Part shown: positions 12,476 to 24,924 of the stretch, one piece after another | How the letters are laid out: each line of letters begins with the position of its first letter | How positions within the stretch are numbered: position 1 is the first letter of the stretch | Assembly: GCF_040412425.1 (NCBI RefSeq) | Contig: NC_089784.1 | Coordinates: 36,985,570 to 37,049,569 of the forward strand | Length of the DNA stretch: 64,000 nucleotides | From: Macrobrachium rosenbergii | Lineage: Eukaryota > Arthropoda > Malacostraca > Decapoda > Palaemonidae | Direction: 5' to 3' | Position numbers and translations under genes: made by a program | The notes under the pieces: model-generated | Databases searched by the model: none | What the model saw: only the letters and a program-made list of their open reading frames with translations | Told to the model about the DNA's origin: nothing

Positions 12476-13140
12476 GATATTGCTGAATTCTTGTAAATTC
12501 TTTAAAACTTGAAAGCAGTCAGTCATTATTTGACGATACATTCTTTATTACATTATTCCAAATGTACTGGTCACACAAATATTTCCACCAATTTCAATTC
12601 ACTGTTAATGTCTGGAGTAAAATCTGCTTTTTGTGTAATTGGGTGCTATATATTACTTGCTGTTGGAGTGTAAATTAGATTATTTGTGGGTAAAACATTC
12701 AATTATGCTGATGATTTCAAAGGTATATTTCAGTACCTATTTTACAAGTTTGTGACCCTTAACGTTAGACATTGAAGTTTAATATAACTTACAGTTTCAG
12801 ACAATTGGGATAAACCTATAACTTCAAACGAGGAACACTTTTTAGAAATAAAAGGGAGAGAAACGTAAACAAACAGATGTGAATGTTACTGGGGTAAGTC
12901 ACATTGTATATTTTGTCGTTAATGTTCCTACAAACCCAAGCTTATACTTCACTGCTTGCTGCTTGGAACAAAGACGATTCACTTGCAAGTTACGGACTTC
13001 CGAGTCTGTGCACGATCGACTCTGGAAATCCTTTCAGGATATACAAATCAAAACAAATCTAACTTTAGAGCCACACTCACCCATTCTTAGGGTTACATCC
13101 AGAGCTCTGAAATTATCTTATAGGCTCTCTATCTTATAGG
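12476..13140. other. AT-rich sequence, no feature recognised
   Basis: An 86-codon + frame at 12879-13139 has ordinary amino-acid composition but no recognised domain, and no splice context was confirmed. Confidence 0.5.
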
Positions 13141-13284
<144 letters not shown>

Positions 13285-13399
13285 CGATACAAAATTCAAC
13301 AAGAGACACAAAGCGACTCTAATGGTTGGTTAATAAAAAAAGTCTGGTCTCATTTCAACATCTCTAAAAGGAACTTGAGAAGTTTACATTAGACTTACA

Positions 13400-14100
13400 A
13401 ACAGGAAACTCTGTCCAGCATAATGCCTTCCTTCTTCCAAAGGCTTACAGTGTAATTATTAAAGAAGAAATGTAGGTTTTGACTTCAATTCTACAACTGT
13501 TCAGATACTGAAACTCGCCTCTCTCGTCGCTTCTAGAAATTGGTTTAATTATCGTGATGAAACTTTAAATGTAAAGGGATTTCTGAATGCAAATTCAAAC
13601 CTATACACGCACAGAATTTGCACGTTTAATGAATGGAAAGCCCACGCGAATGCCGAATGAGTTTTCCAAAACAAACAAATCCCTCAAGTCCAAATCCACT
13701 CCGGATCATCTTCCATTTAAGAGAGCGTATTTACATCCCGCTCAAAAGAGTTCTGTCAAGCGTTCATGAAATGAGGATTTAAATGAAATAATCAGTGTGG
13801 AATAAATACACAAATGTTTATTTACTTAACTCATGGAATAATTGCTATGCTTTCTAACATTTGTACCGTTGATGTAGTCAATGAAAACCGAACTACGACA
13901 GGCTCTCTTTTGGTCAAAATTACTTTGTTCTCTCCACAATTTGCCAAATGGCAAAGACTTCTTTTATTGACGATTTTTTATCATTAAAATCGACCTTTAT
14001 TAATAAACTGTTATTGGCAAGAGATTTTTTAATTAGAATCTAAATTATAAGTTTAAATGTTTGTTGACTGATCATATTTTGTTTTGTAAAACCATTTGAA
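13400..14100 (-). repeat. Dispersed segment SR1, copy 1, block a (inverted)
   Basis: The reverse complement of 13575-13830 matches 16100-16290 and 18920-19130. Shared text includes CATTTGTGTATTTATTC, TTTTGAGCGGGA-GTAAATA and CTCTTAAATG-AAGAT. It continues through a TTTGGACTTG.GGGA..TGTTTG-like stretch to AACTCATTC-GCATTC. Weaker similarity continues on both sides, which sets the broad limits given. No coding content recognised. Confidence 0.75.
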
Positions 14101-14790
14101 CACTGAATTTAAGACCAAAAAATCAAAGAAGTGCTGAAACAAATATATGAGGGTCATGTAAGCAAACCGTATTGTAATAGTTCATTATTAAAACACGGAA
14201 TGCGAAGTTAAAACGGAAATGAAAGGAACACACTCCAATGGTAACCAAATCACTCAAATTTATCGAATTTTGCTCTTAAGAGTAAGGTTAGATCACTGTA
14301 TCACTTGTTTTCAATAAACCTTTTTTCTATTGATAAAAACTAACTTTTTCTTCTAATAAAATACAGCTTTTTCAGCATTATCACCTTAAAACCCACACAC
14401 TTCTAAAAAAGAGAGAACGGGTGAAAAGGGCGACGGTTTGGAGGTTAGAAAAGCCGCGCCATAATTATCCCCTTGAAGGAGGCTCTGTTTTTGTTCAATG
14501 CGTTTTCGCTACGGTCTGCTCCTCCAGCTCCTCCTCTACAACACTGGTGTCGCAGCCTTCCATTTTACGCCCTCTTTTTTTCCGTCGTACAAAATTGTTT
14601 TCATCAAGCCCTTCCTTTCTGGAGTTTCATTAGGGCCTTCCCCTCCTGAAGGGGTGGCAGGAGTTCTTAGAACTTTAAGGTGGAGTTTCGAGACTCTTCC
14701 TCGAAAACACAAAACTCGCCCAAGGTGCCGTTACCAGAATACGTGATAATCTCCTTGTGGGCAGAGGAGGACAGAAGAGGGGCTTTTATC
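14101..14790. other. Mixed sequence with overlapping short open frames, no gene called
   Basis: Overlapping + frames of 70-92 codons lie at 14421-14958, in a stretch with GC above its neighbours. The first two (14421-14633 and 14498-14746) contain no repeat, but their proteins have no domain and use different frames, which argues against coding. A 5' exon or old element cannot be excluded. Confidence 0.4.
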
Positions 14791-14947
<157 letters not shown>

Positions 14948-15170
14948 GGTGCAAATAAGATGGACGAAAGCTAGGAGAAATTCTTTTGGTAACCTGACAA
15001 AAAAGCCATTTTGTAATTTGCTTTGTTACTGTGGAACTTTATTTTTATCCTATATACATATATAGATAAAGATAAAATTCCAGTTATATCAAACAAAACG
15101 AATTACAAAATGTCCTTTTTTCAGGTTACCAAAAGAATTTCTCAGAGCTTTCGACCATCTTATTTGCACC
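14948..15170. repeat. Approximately 220-bp near-perfect palindrome (foldback element)
   Basis: Left arm 14948-15057 and right arm 15060-15170 are reverse complements with about 85-90% identity by eye and almost no loop. The outer end is GGTGCAAATAAGATGG and its complement; the inner shared text includes GAAATTCTTTTGGTAACCTG and CATTTTGTAATT. The centre is an ATATACATATAT stretch. No open frame is present. The outer ends sit between SSRs on both sides (CT/TA/GT at left, TA at right), as at several other foldback sites in the window. Confidence 0.88.
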
Positions 15171-15189
15171 ATCACATTATACGTATTTA

Positions 15190-15261
15190 GTATATATATG
15201 CATATGTATATACATATTTAGTATATATATGCATATGTATATACATATATTAAGAGTATAT

Positions 15262-15352
<91 letters not shown>
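15190..15352. repeat. (TA)n microsatellite with TATGCATATGTATATACATA units
   Basis: Two 38-bp units containing TTTAGTATATATATGCATAT precede a pure TA run (about 15262-15351). Confidence 0.96.
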
Positions 15353-15353
<1 letters not shown>

Positions 15354-15958
15354 CAAATTCTCCTTTGAAAACGGGGTAAGGTAGCAGAGGAAGGCGCCAC
15401 AATTCATGCTTTAGCCAGTAATTTTAGTATGAGGTTATTAGATTCACAAATGTCCAAGGGCATCAGCCAAGGACGTCATGCATTTCTTGATGGTCACCCA
15501 TCAAAGTAAACAGCGGACGAGTATTAATTTCTTTTAGGGAATGATGCTTTAATTTCGATATAAATGTTTTCAATGTTCTGGAACAAATTTCTAATTGCAT
15601 AGGGTACAATCCTTTTAGACCTTCTAAACCCTTCATTCATTTTTCTTTACATTCGTAATTCGGATCCTTGTATAAGCACGTTAATAGTGGCACAGGTGTT
15701 CTTGGGACATTAAGCCTAAACTAAGTTATTTACATCAGATTTGTTTATTTGCTCTTTGAGTGTTACAGAAAAGGGAAATGACCCCTATCTGGAACACCCA
15801 GAGCAGCCTTGTGACTTCTGTAACTTAAAAAATTATAGATGAATAGGAAAGCAAAAGAGTAATAGGAAAGTGTTAGGACTATCTTTACATAACATACCTC
15901 ATTAAACACGTTTGCAGATTCAGATGAATTTAAGCAATAATATAAAACGTATGTCTTT
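15353..15958. other. Sequence without recognised features
   Basis: No open frame above 72 codons and no shared repeat was noticed until SR1 homology begins near 15960. Confidence 0.5.
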
Positions 15959-15959
15959 A

Positions 15960-17215
15960 ACATATGAAACGTTTTTACCACGAAACTAACTGTTAATAAA
16001 TAAAATAATTTTGATCTAACGAGATGTTGTTAGAGTTCTACTTGCATAGACTACGGAAACAGGACTGCAGTTTGGAGAGCGTATTGATTATTAGATGCAT
16101 CATGTAAATAAACATCTGTGTATTTATTCTGTATTAATAACTTCATTTAAATCCTGACTGCATGAATACATACTTCTCAACTTTTCAGCGAATGTAAATA
16201 GACGCACAAATGAAAGATAACCCAGAATGATTTTGGACTTGGGGGACCTGCTTGCTGTGAAAAACTCATTCTGCATTCAGGTAAGCTTTCGTACACTGAT
16301 ACTGGAAATTCTGAGAATTCAGATCCATAAATTTACCTCCTGGAATATTTACATTTTCATCACAATAGACAAACTCATTTCCGGAGAAAACGAAACAAAC
16401 GTACATCAACGTTGCAACATGTCAGGTTGATCTTCACATTAAAGATGAGTGTTTACTCGTTATGATTTTACTGTAACCCTTATGAAAACAGAAGATACCG
16501 CGTTGGTTATCAGTTTATCTAAATATAGCTAATCTATATTATAGCTAATCTATATTACTGGTCTTGCAACAATTTTTTATTGACAAACCAGTTGGTTTGT
16601 ATGGATGCTGTCAGGCACTGATTTTTTTTAAACACGTGCATGGTGAAAGATTTAACTAAAGGCAACTTTCCCTTGACAGCAAAAAGGACATATTTATAGA
16701 ATTACAAAGGAATGCGATACTAAGGATTAATTGCTAATACATTGAATATTCATTGATTTCCTTGAAATGTGAGATCCACGACCAAAAAGGCAACAAAATA
16801 GGGCAGAGAAACCAGTTGAAACGCTTGATCTTTTTAACTGAAGCTAAAGCCACTTTCGTTGAAAATACCTGAAAAGTGTGAAAAAGGCTGTGGAAAAATC
16901 TCCGCACGTTCATTACATGGGACGCTTTTGAATGTCAAGCTGTCATTTTTGCCGATTCCTGGAGCGCAAATTCTTTCGCGGACGGGAGAGTATAGTTATG
17001 GTGATGGCAGGAGGGAGGGGGGGTGTCTCTCTTATCCCCCAACTCCCGGGACCCAGAAACCCTCATAGAAGGCCTTAGTGAAAACAAAATTCGGGACAAA
17101 CAACCCTATTACAGCGAGACCGCCGCCCGTAAATATTCCTTCAGCACGAACTTGGCACAGCAATAGATGACTTTCATGAGACTCTTCATCAGAATGATTC
17201 CTTCCTTAAGGATGC
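15960..17215 (+). repeat. Dispersed segment SR1, copy 2
   Basis: Block a (about 16100-16290) and block b (about 16855-17215) match copy 1 (inverted, 13.8-10.0 kb) and copy 3 (18.85-19.97 kb). Block b begins with a shared TTTGAATGTCAAGCT-TCATTTTT string, present at about 16927 and 19699. A G-rich stretch, GGGACAAACAACCCT and a TAAATATTCCTTCAGC region follow. The middle is more diverged between copies. No protein-coding remnant was found, so the nature of the element (non-autonomous transposon or old segmental duplication) is open. Confidence 0.72.
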
Positions 17216-18040
17216 TGAGAGAGGGAAGTGAGGTGGGGAGGGAGGAGCGATTGAAGCTGCGGGGTAGGGTTGCGGTGAGGATGGCAGGGGAGAAAACTGT
17301 GACATGAGGAATGGGCGAGTTTAAGAAAGCGTATTCACATTACATTCCACGTACGTTCACCTGTCCCATTTCATCAGCCCACTTTCTTCTTCAGTCTGCC
17401 TCTCATCCAGAGTCATTGGCCGTGTCAGGATCCTTTTGAAAAAGCAGGTAATCAATCGGCAAAGTATCTTTTTGGTAGGAATCCTAATGAGAAGCTCAGC
17501 CATCATCCGGACGTACAACGCTCGCCTCAAAAGGCTCAATTAGGATGGGCGTGACCTTTTCCGTTGGGATCCATTCACTGGCTGTTTTGTTAGTGAAACC
17601 CTGTTACTTCTTCCGTAAATAATTTAGTAGGTCACGACAGTTTTGTGATGACGGATTTTGTGCCAGCATTATCGACGTATCCCTATTTAAGTGCTTACTT
17701 ATGAAAGCAACACCTCCGAAGCGACAGTGCCCTATTTCCACTGCATTTACTGTCTTTTCTATTTGTACTTCTGTATTACGTATTTTTGCTGCTGAACACC
17801 AAGTTTATTTTATATATTTTTTTGATTATTTTAATATAAATTGTGGTTTACTTTAGTGTCAATCTTTCTTTTCCACTCGTCTCTTCATGTCCTTCATTAT
17901 ATTCTCTGTTTACGTCACAATGTTTTCAGTATTGCACATAACCAAGCAAAATTGAGAATATTCTGCAAAAAGTCTACACTTAGTTTTATGGTTGTTCAAA
18001 TTCCAAGCTAATTCGATAGTCATGACTTGAATGCCAGTCC
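17216..18040. other. Sequence between SR1 and the TA tract, no gene recognised
   Basis: A purine-rich stretch (17220-17290) is followed by AT-rich sequence. A 60-codon minus-strand frame at 17357-17539 has no recognised domain. Confidence 0.5.
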
Positions 18041-18048
18041 CCCTCCCC

Positions 18049-18211
<163 letters not shown>

Positions 18212-18259
18212 GCGTGCGTTGACCTACACGCCTTTTTCACATTAAAGGGTAGGTCCAAA

Positions 18260-18480
18260 GTGTTACTACTGCGGATTTAACGTGAATTTTGAGGTGAGGT
18301 TGCTAGCCCCATGTCCTTCTCCACCCCGGCTGTGACCAGTCTCCATGGATTAACTAGCACACGCATGTTTACTGCTTAGTTGAAGAAAAGTCCAACAAGC
18401 TTAGGGAAACACGCCTAGGTCGCTTCGCCTTGCATGGGAATTGAACCACAGTCCCTCTCTCCGCACACTGAGAATGGAAG
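18260..18480 (-). mobile_element. Possible tRNA-derived SINE or short dispersed element
   Basis: On the minus strand a B-box-like GTGGTTCAATTCCCAT sits near 18435-18450 and is followed by a moderately GC-rich body. The block abuts a (TA)n tract. No A box could be placed with confidence and no second copy lies in this window, so the call rests on the B box and composition only. Confidence 0.35.
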
Positions 18481-18849
18481 GCCTAAAGGAAACGGACTTT
18501 GGTACAGCTGGAAATGGTCTTCATAGGAGTCTTGTTACAAGTGTCGTGAAAGAAGAGCAGGCGACAGACTTCATCGAAAAATGTTTTAATAAAGAAGTGT
18601 CTGTTATGTGGCTACTCTTTATTTTTCCAAAGAATTTTTTCTTTCGAGAAAACATACTTGTGATTTATAAGCAAAAAAATAAAAAAAATCCTAAAGGAAA
18701 ATTAATGTTTATTAATTGATAATCTCCTCTAAAATGTGTTTTTAAATAAAATTAATGGAACCAAACAAACAAATGAATTGCTCATAAAACGTTTGCCATA
18801 AAACATCCCGTTCATATAGTAAATGAATTTTGAACCAGGGAAAGTCTAT

Positions 18850-19965
18850 TACAGTTCTGTTGTCAATGACAACAGACACTGTGACTAATATTGGGAAAAC
18901 ATAGTAATTACCAGATGAAGCAGGTAAATATTCATTTGTGTATTTATTCCAGATTAATAAATGTTTAAAACCCGATTCCCAGAATACTTCACAAAGCTCT
19001 TTTGAGCGGGACGTAAATACACTCTCTTAAATGAAAGATCATCCAGAGTGATCTGGGATCTCGGGATCTGTTTCTTTTTTTTTTTTTGAAAAGCAAATAC
19101 TGCATTCTTTAAATCTGCAGATTCATTAAATTCAAACGAACAAATTTACATCTCAAACTAAAATTCAATCCCAAGGGAGGAGAAACGACTGTTGGAGAAT
19201 ATTTGTTTGCGACAAAAATCCGATACTAGTAATCAATTAACCTATTGCCAAGGGGAATACATTGGGTTACTTAGATTAAATCTTAATGCGTTTAATTAAT
19301 ATTACGTCCATATTTGCGCGTCAAAGATGTTGTCTGGACACCAAAGTGATTTGGAATTACACCAGTTTAGTAAGGCTTGCAGGCTGTTTAAGAGCAACAT
19401 TCTTTTCTGGCAAACATTCGGATGTTAACAAATGCAACGAGGAATGAAGCAAATACGTTTTATTACCTTAAACAAGATATCTATTATTTCCTTTTATTTA
19501 TTATTTATTCTTATAGACAAATTACCTAGCGTAAATCCAGCCTTTCACGAGAAAAAATGTACTATAGGAATCAATAAGGAAACACGTAATCCCTCAATAT
19601 ATTTTTTTAAAGAGGAAAAGCGCTTGCTGTGAAACATCTAAAAAAAAGAGGGTGAACAAAACTATAAAAATCTTCTCCCATCCATTAGGTCTGACGGCTT
19701 TGAATGTCAAGCTCTCATTTTTATCAACCCTTGAGCAAATTTTTTTTGTGGTCGGTGGAAGATAGCTGTGATGGTGGTGGGTTTTGGGTGGAGGGAGAGG
19801 GTTGTTTCACTTTAAACCCTTACCCGCTTGGCTAAAGGACAAAACAAAGGGTTTAACGACTACAGGTTTATGGACAAACAACCCTGTTAACCCGAAACCA
19901 CTGTCCGTAAATACTTAGCACAACAACTGAAGACTCTGATGTGATCTTATATCATAATGTTCCCT
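18850..19965 (+). repeat. Dispersed segment SR1, copy 3
   Basis: Same order as copy 2. Block a is at about 18920-19130 (CATTTGTGTATTTATTCCAG, CTTTTGAGCGGGACGTAAAT, CTCTTAAATGAAAGATCATC). Block b is at about 19680-19965 (TTTGAATGTCAAGCTCTCAT, GGACAAACAACCCTGTTA). It contains a T-run (19076-19087) where copy 2 reads GCTGTGAAAA. Copies 2 and 3 are direct repeats about 2.8 kb apart. No coding remnant recognised. Confidence 0.72.
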
Positions 19966-20009
19966 CACAAAACACAAGTAGAAGAAAGGCAACGGGGATG
20001 GTCAGATAT

Positions 20010-20285
20010 CAACAGAGGTTCGTAGAATTCCTGTTCTGTTTTCCATGGTTTCCAATCCTATTTCGTCTCATATTCCTATGCCAGTTGCTCCCAAAGTCCT
20101 TTACTAGAGTCACCAGATCCGCATTGCAGTTTCACGCAATTTCTCGGTCTAGTCCCTCCTTGACTCCATCTCAGGTTTCCATATCAGGACCTTCTAGATT
20201 CCCACCCTACTTCCTCCAAGGTTTCCATCTTATTCCTTCCCAGATTCCTATCCCAATTCCTCTCAGATTTCCATTCCTCTGACTT
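20010..20285 (+). repeat. Cryptic pyrimidine-rich minisatellite, unit about 23 bp
   Basis: Degenerate units resembling CAGRTTTCCATTCCANTTCCTC recur about ten times; clear ones are at about 20173, 20219, 20242 and 20264. The 113-codon + frame is the translation of this array (Phe/Pro-rich) and is not called a gene. Confidence 0.55.
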
Positions 20286-20539
20286 CTCCCTCCTAACACT
20301 TTCTGTTACAGTCGGTTTCCTCTTTTCCCATCTTGAGGTATTTGCAACTTCAGCATTCACTTAATAAAGCAGGTATTGTATCGCGCAGTAACCCTCTGGT
20401 GCCTGTCGTGAAGTAAAGTAGCTTATCACTTGAAGGTTCAAGTCTGCCAGACCTCATTTAGAAATTGTTGAAATAGCATCAGTGGATTATTCAAGAAGTA
20501 TTGTTAGTGCAATGGATACAAAGGAAACCAATGATATGT

Positions 20540-20564
20540 ACACACATACACACATATATATACA

Positions 20565-20636
<72 letters not shown>
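20540..20636. repeat. (CA)n/(TA)n microsatellite
   Basis: ACACATACACACATATATATACAG leads into a pure TA run at about 20566-20636. Confidence 0.97.
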
Positions 20637-20639
<3 letters not shown>

Positions 20640-20830
20640 GACATATATTACATCCCCTTCTCATGCAAATGGAAGACTTCGAAAGGGACAAAATGCTTAA
20701 TTGGCGATAAATATCAGGAGCTTCACCACAGGCTTTAAAAGAATTTCTCATCCCATATTTGTCCACATAGCATTGTCTTTATTTTACCCAGTCTATTAAC
20801 TATAAGATCATTCTTATTCTGCTCTGTTCT

Positions 20831-20896
<66 letters not shown>
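20831..20896. repeat. Compound (CA)8(GA)25 microsatellite
   Basis: Short CA run joined directly to a GA run, a common compound type in this window. Confidence 0.98.
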
Positions 20897-20898
<2 letters not shown>

Positions 20899-20914
20899 AA
20901 CATGAAGAAACATA

Positions 20915-21169
20915 TTACAGACTCATGCTGCAAGCCCTTTCGACGGATTCAATAATTTTGCCATTTTTTCTCCATTTCCCTTTCATCGCCAATTCATTAC
21001 GTACGCTTTTCAGACGTCTGCTTCCGTTGTTTAGGCGCTTTTTGTTCTGTACCATTTCACTTCTAAGCTCATCAGACAAGATTAACTGTTTGTATGAGCG
21101 TTCAACATTATCCGAAATGGTTTTTTCTCTCCTTTCCAACTGACTAACACCATCCTTTTTCATTTTCAA
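20915..21169 (-). CDS. Unrecognised 84-codon Lys/Arg-rich open frame, coding-like but unproven
   Basis: The predicted protein is hydrophilic, rich in Lys, Arg, Glu and Ser, and has a low-repeat composition unlike the SSR frames elsewhere. A stretch reading KQLILSDELRSEMVQNKKRL could form an amphipathic helix or coiled coil. I recognise no domain. It starts with ATG and ends about 20 bp from a GA tract. No promoter, splice site or polyadenylation signal was established. It could be an exon, a retroelement ORF1 fragment or chance. The frame is worth testing because it has no low-complexity explanation. Confidence 0.22.
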   Translation of the reverse strand: MKMKKDGVSQLERREKTISDNVERSYKQLILSDELRSEMVQNKKRLNNGSRRLKSVRNELAMKGKWRKNGKIIESVERACSMSL

Positions 21170-21960
21170 TCTATTTCAGAAATTCATTCCAAATGTTACC
21201 TAGATTCATTTATGTCTAATTTCCCATTTAATATACCACTGTCGTCTGTTATTCACTGTACTACCGTCCGAATATTCCCTTGGTCAGAATTTTGTTGATT
21301 ACATTATTTTCCATCTGTAGGCTATCGGTTCTTCGATTCAAATATCTAGAACATGCTTGAAATCTGTTATCCATTCCCGCAGTTCTTACTATCATAAAGC
21401 ACTAAGATCCGCACAGGGTTTTAATTATTCAAAGAGGAACATTTATAAGGTCTTCTTCCAATTTCCTTTACATCTTTTCCTCTCAATTTTTTTTATACCT
21501 CTAAAATTATGATAACAGATCTGAAGGGCAACTTGGTGTTCATCACGTAAGACCACAAGAATTAATGTTTAGGATAGAAGCGCATCGCGCTCAAAAAATT
21601 TTGTATATTGTTATATAAAATTCTGTATACGGCCCTCTTTGCCTGGCGACTTCCCTTTGCCATAAATATTACCCTCAGTTGTTCTGTGAGAGGAACCTGA
21701 GAAATTAAGCAACATCTTGCTTAATATACGCAACCTTTTCCCCTCTCACATTTAATCAACTTTCTTTTTCCTAGGAGCTTAACTCCAAACACCAGTCTCC
21801 GTATGCTAAGCAAACTTGTGCTTCCATAATTCTTGCGTTACCCTCGAAAAAGAGGTCCTTATACGTCTGTAAATATTTAAGAAACTCTCCCTCTGTTGAA
21901 CATGCATTAAACACCTCGGATAACCATGCCAGAAAATTCTCCTCTACTCGTAGAGTTCGG
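21170..21960. other. AT-rich sequence, no feature recognised
   Basis: Pyrimidine-biased, no open frame with a recognisable domain and no shared repeat noticed. Confidence 0.5.
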
Positions 21961-21964
21961 TCGT

Positions 21965-22245
21965 AACTTTTTCCCTACCCCTTGCATTCTGGCTCTTACG
22001 AAATCAATATACGACTACATTTTTTCTTCCTATCATAATTTCTTTATATTAATCGCTACTTTTTCGATTTCTTCTATTGTGTTGTTACGTAACCTATACT
22101 CATATATGGCCTCATTTCATCTTCAATAATTTTCATATTTATCGAAATTTTTTCTACCCCTTGTATCTTGGCTATTGCCTAACCAACATATGACTCATCA
22201 TATCTTCATATAACCATTTTTCCATATTTTTCATCCTCTGCACTG
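21965..22245 (+). repeat. Diverged direct duplication, spacing about 182 bp
   Basis: TTTTTCCCTACCCCTTGCAT with the following CTGGCTCTTACGAAATCAAT (about 21968-22045) is echoed by TTTTTTCTACCCCTTGTATC with TTGGCTATTGCCTAACCAAC (about 22149-22225). Both halves continue into a TATACGACTACAT- or CATATGACTCATCAT-like stretch. Confidence 0.6.
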
Positions 22246-22940
22246 CACATCAACAAATAATCCGAGAGGTGAATGATACTTCCATTAAATTGGTCTGTAC
22301 ATCATCCGCCTTCCCTTCTCTGTCTGACAACTTTATTATTTATAAAGAAAATGTCACACTTAGGAATAATAAACTGTACACCGTCTTCCAATGAACATGG
22401 GAAAGATGCAGTAATTTTATAGACGACTACTCACCTAGGGTGTCCATCGTCTCGGAAAAATGACTGCGTGAACCTCAAAACAAGGCCCAGACTCGGTAAT
22501 GCAATGTGAGGCAAATGCAGCACACAATGTCGGGTTTTATATTACATTTCCGGAAGGGAAGCACAGACAAAAATCACTGAACAATATTCTGAATAAAGGT
22601 TCTGGTCCACTGCATCGCGTTTTGGAAATATGACTTAAGACGAAATAATTAATTTGTTTACTTAGATCGCGCGTCTTGTCCTAAACGGTCTTTTAAATGA
22701 ATTTTTCTCTCTGCTACCTCTGGCAGGGAGGTTAAGGCTTGGTCTTCTTTCTTTAATTGTTTGTCTGGTTGGAAGAAGTCCTCAAGGACTCAAGTTTCGA
22801 CTTTTAGTAAATTTTCACAAAGGTGGCCTTCGTAACTGACGACAAGTGACTAGAATTTAGAAAACATCCGGGTCTGCATGGTTTTAAAAGAGAAGGCAAG
22901 GAATGCTCATTCTTCGCTGAGTTTGCAGTTGCTAAATGCT
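22246..22940. other. Sequence without recognised features
   Basis: No open frame or repeat that could be supported. Confidence 0.5.
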
Positions 22941-23190
<250 letters not shown>

Positions 23191-23192
<2 letters not shown>

Positions 23193-23263
23193 CTCTGAAT
23201 ATTCATGAGAGAGCAGAGATCATTACGTTTTATTCATACTGTATATATATATAATACATATAA

Positions 23264-23308
<45 letters not shown>

Positions 23309-23414
23309 TATATATATACACATATATATATATACACAACATCGTAACTCGTAACACAAATTACAAATGGAATAAAACGTAATGATCTCGCTCTCTCATG
23401 AATATTTCAGAGAA
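23191..23414. repeat. 45-bp near-perfect inverted repeat around a TA-rich loop
   Basis: Left arm 23191-23235 and right arm 23370-23414 differ by only about two or three indels. Both carry TCTCTGAA-ATTCATGAGAGA and GATCATTACGTTTTATTC in opposite orientation. The 134-bp loop is mostly TA units. As at 4.4, 41 and 50.7 kb, TA tracts lie both inside and just outside the arms. Confidence 0.9.
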
Positions 23415-23889
23415 CTTGGGGTTTATAAATTAAGTTTAGTTTTTTCCTAAAAACAAATGACCGTTAATGAATAAGGATTTAGGGGAAGGCTACCCTAATT
23501 CGTCTTACTGCCCACACGGTGAGTTTCTCTGAATGAATTTGCCTAATTTCCGTATAACACAAATTCAATATGGCCACTCTTAAAGGAACACCACAACTTT
23601 GTCAATAAGGAAAACATTTTTGACATATTTATCATGGAAAGGAAAGATACATTTGTCCGTATGTAATTTTCTCAAGAACAAATGCCAATCTGTCAGCAGT
23701 TCGAAGCTCTGTTCTAGCGTAATCCCAAAGAAAACAAGATGAAGGGAAAGGAAAGAGTTTGACAAAGCAGAAGCAGGTAGAGCATTGCAGAGTTTGGCAG
23801 TCTTCTTCAGGTTCTCCTCCAAAGGGATTATGTATTCTGATATATACAGTTTTGATGTAATGCACATTTAAATATGTCATTTGTATTTA
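23415..23889. other. Sequence without recognised features
   Basis: Two overlapping minus-strand frames of 82-95 codons (23580-23880) have no recognised domain. Confidence 0.5.
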
Positions 23890-24560
23890 AATATTTATAT
23901 TTCATCCCCAGCAAACGTGCATGTCTCTTTTCATTATCATATTGACTCACACAACAAGCAACAAGAGTCAATCTATTTGTTTTCATAATTTCATTAAATC
24001 AGCAATCTGAATGGTTCCTTCATTACCAGAGCGTATAAATCACTTATTCTCTCTCCATATTTTATGAAACTGTGTAACAATGATTTATAATTTGCTTTTA
24101 TCATATTTCATTGAAAGTTAGGCTTCAATTGAAAAAAATCTTTCATCCCCAGATGTGCCAATCACTCGGTTTTCAGATTGTTACATTCAATTTCAATTGG
24201 ATTTATTCTTTGAGTTTGATTTTCACAATATTTCACACAGCTCTGAGAACCCCTAAGACAGTTTTCATATTTAATTGAAAATCAGAAAGCTTCGTTCTTT
24301 GAGTTTGTTTTCCCGTTATTTTAGACAAACCCGGAGAACTTTAATTCTTGAGTTTATTTTTACAACTTCGTATTTAGTCTCAGAAAGCTCAGTTATTTCA
24401 GAATGTTTCATGAGATCCCAGAAAACCATCCACTGAGTTTGTTTTCATAAAGTTTCCGTGTCTCTTAGCACATCAGTCACTGAACATTTTCTCAGTTTCA
24501 GTCAGATTCAGAGAATTTTTGACGTTTAAATTTTTCGCATTGTTGCACTCATTCCTAACG
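23890..24560 (+). repeat. Cryptic degenerate tandem repeat, unit roughly 43-50 bp
   Basis: Strongly diverged units begin with CTTTGAGTTTGATTTTCACA (about 24210), CTTTGAGTTTGTTTTCCCGT (24297), CTTGAGTTTATTTTTACAAC (24347) and ACTGAGTTTGTTTTCATAAA (24433). Each ends with a CTC-GAGAAC or CTTAGCAC-like stretch. Weaker units extend to the left. The array is old. Confidence 0.45.
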
Positions 24561-24924
24561 AATCCCATTTTACTGGTCTATTTTTATACTGTGGTACCGC
24601 ATCTGTGCTAATCTTCCATTGATTTGCAAAGCTCCAAACGTTTCTATTTGAAATCAGGACTACAGACCCTGCTCCATTTTAATTCCATTTAATTCCATTC
24701 CAAAACAATCCAAACAAACGCATGACACAAATCCAAAAACGGGAAATTTCAGCCAAAGGAGATCTTGTTATATTGTACACTCAACTTGAATATGCATGCA
24801 TGTACTGTCAACTTTATTTGGTCACCTACGAGCAAGTGCTGTTGTATGTATGTGCGCTTATGTGTGTATAAGCATCTCCTTCTTCTTCGTTTAACGTGCT
24901 TTCCCATTTTCATATGAATGCCTC

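Noticed and set aside
12111..12486. Pro/Gly-rich frames of 72 and 109 codons
   Set aside because: They translate the GC-rich 95-bp tandem repeat in different frames; no consistent protein.
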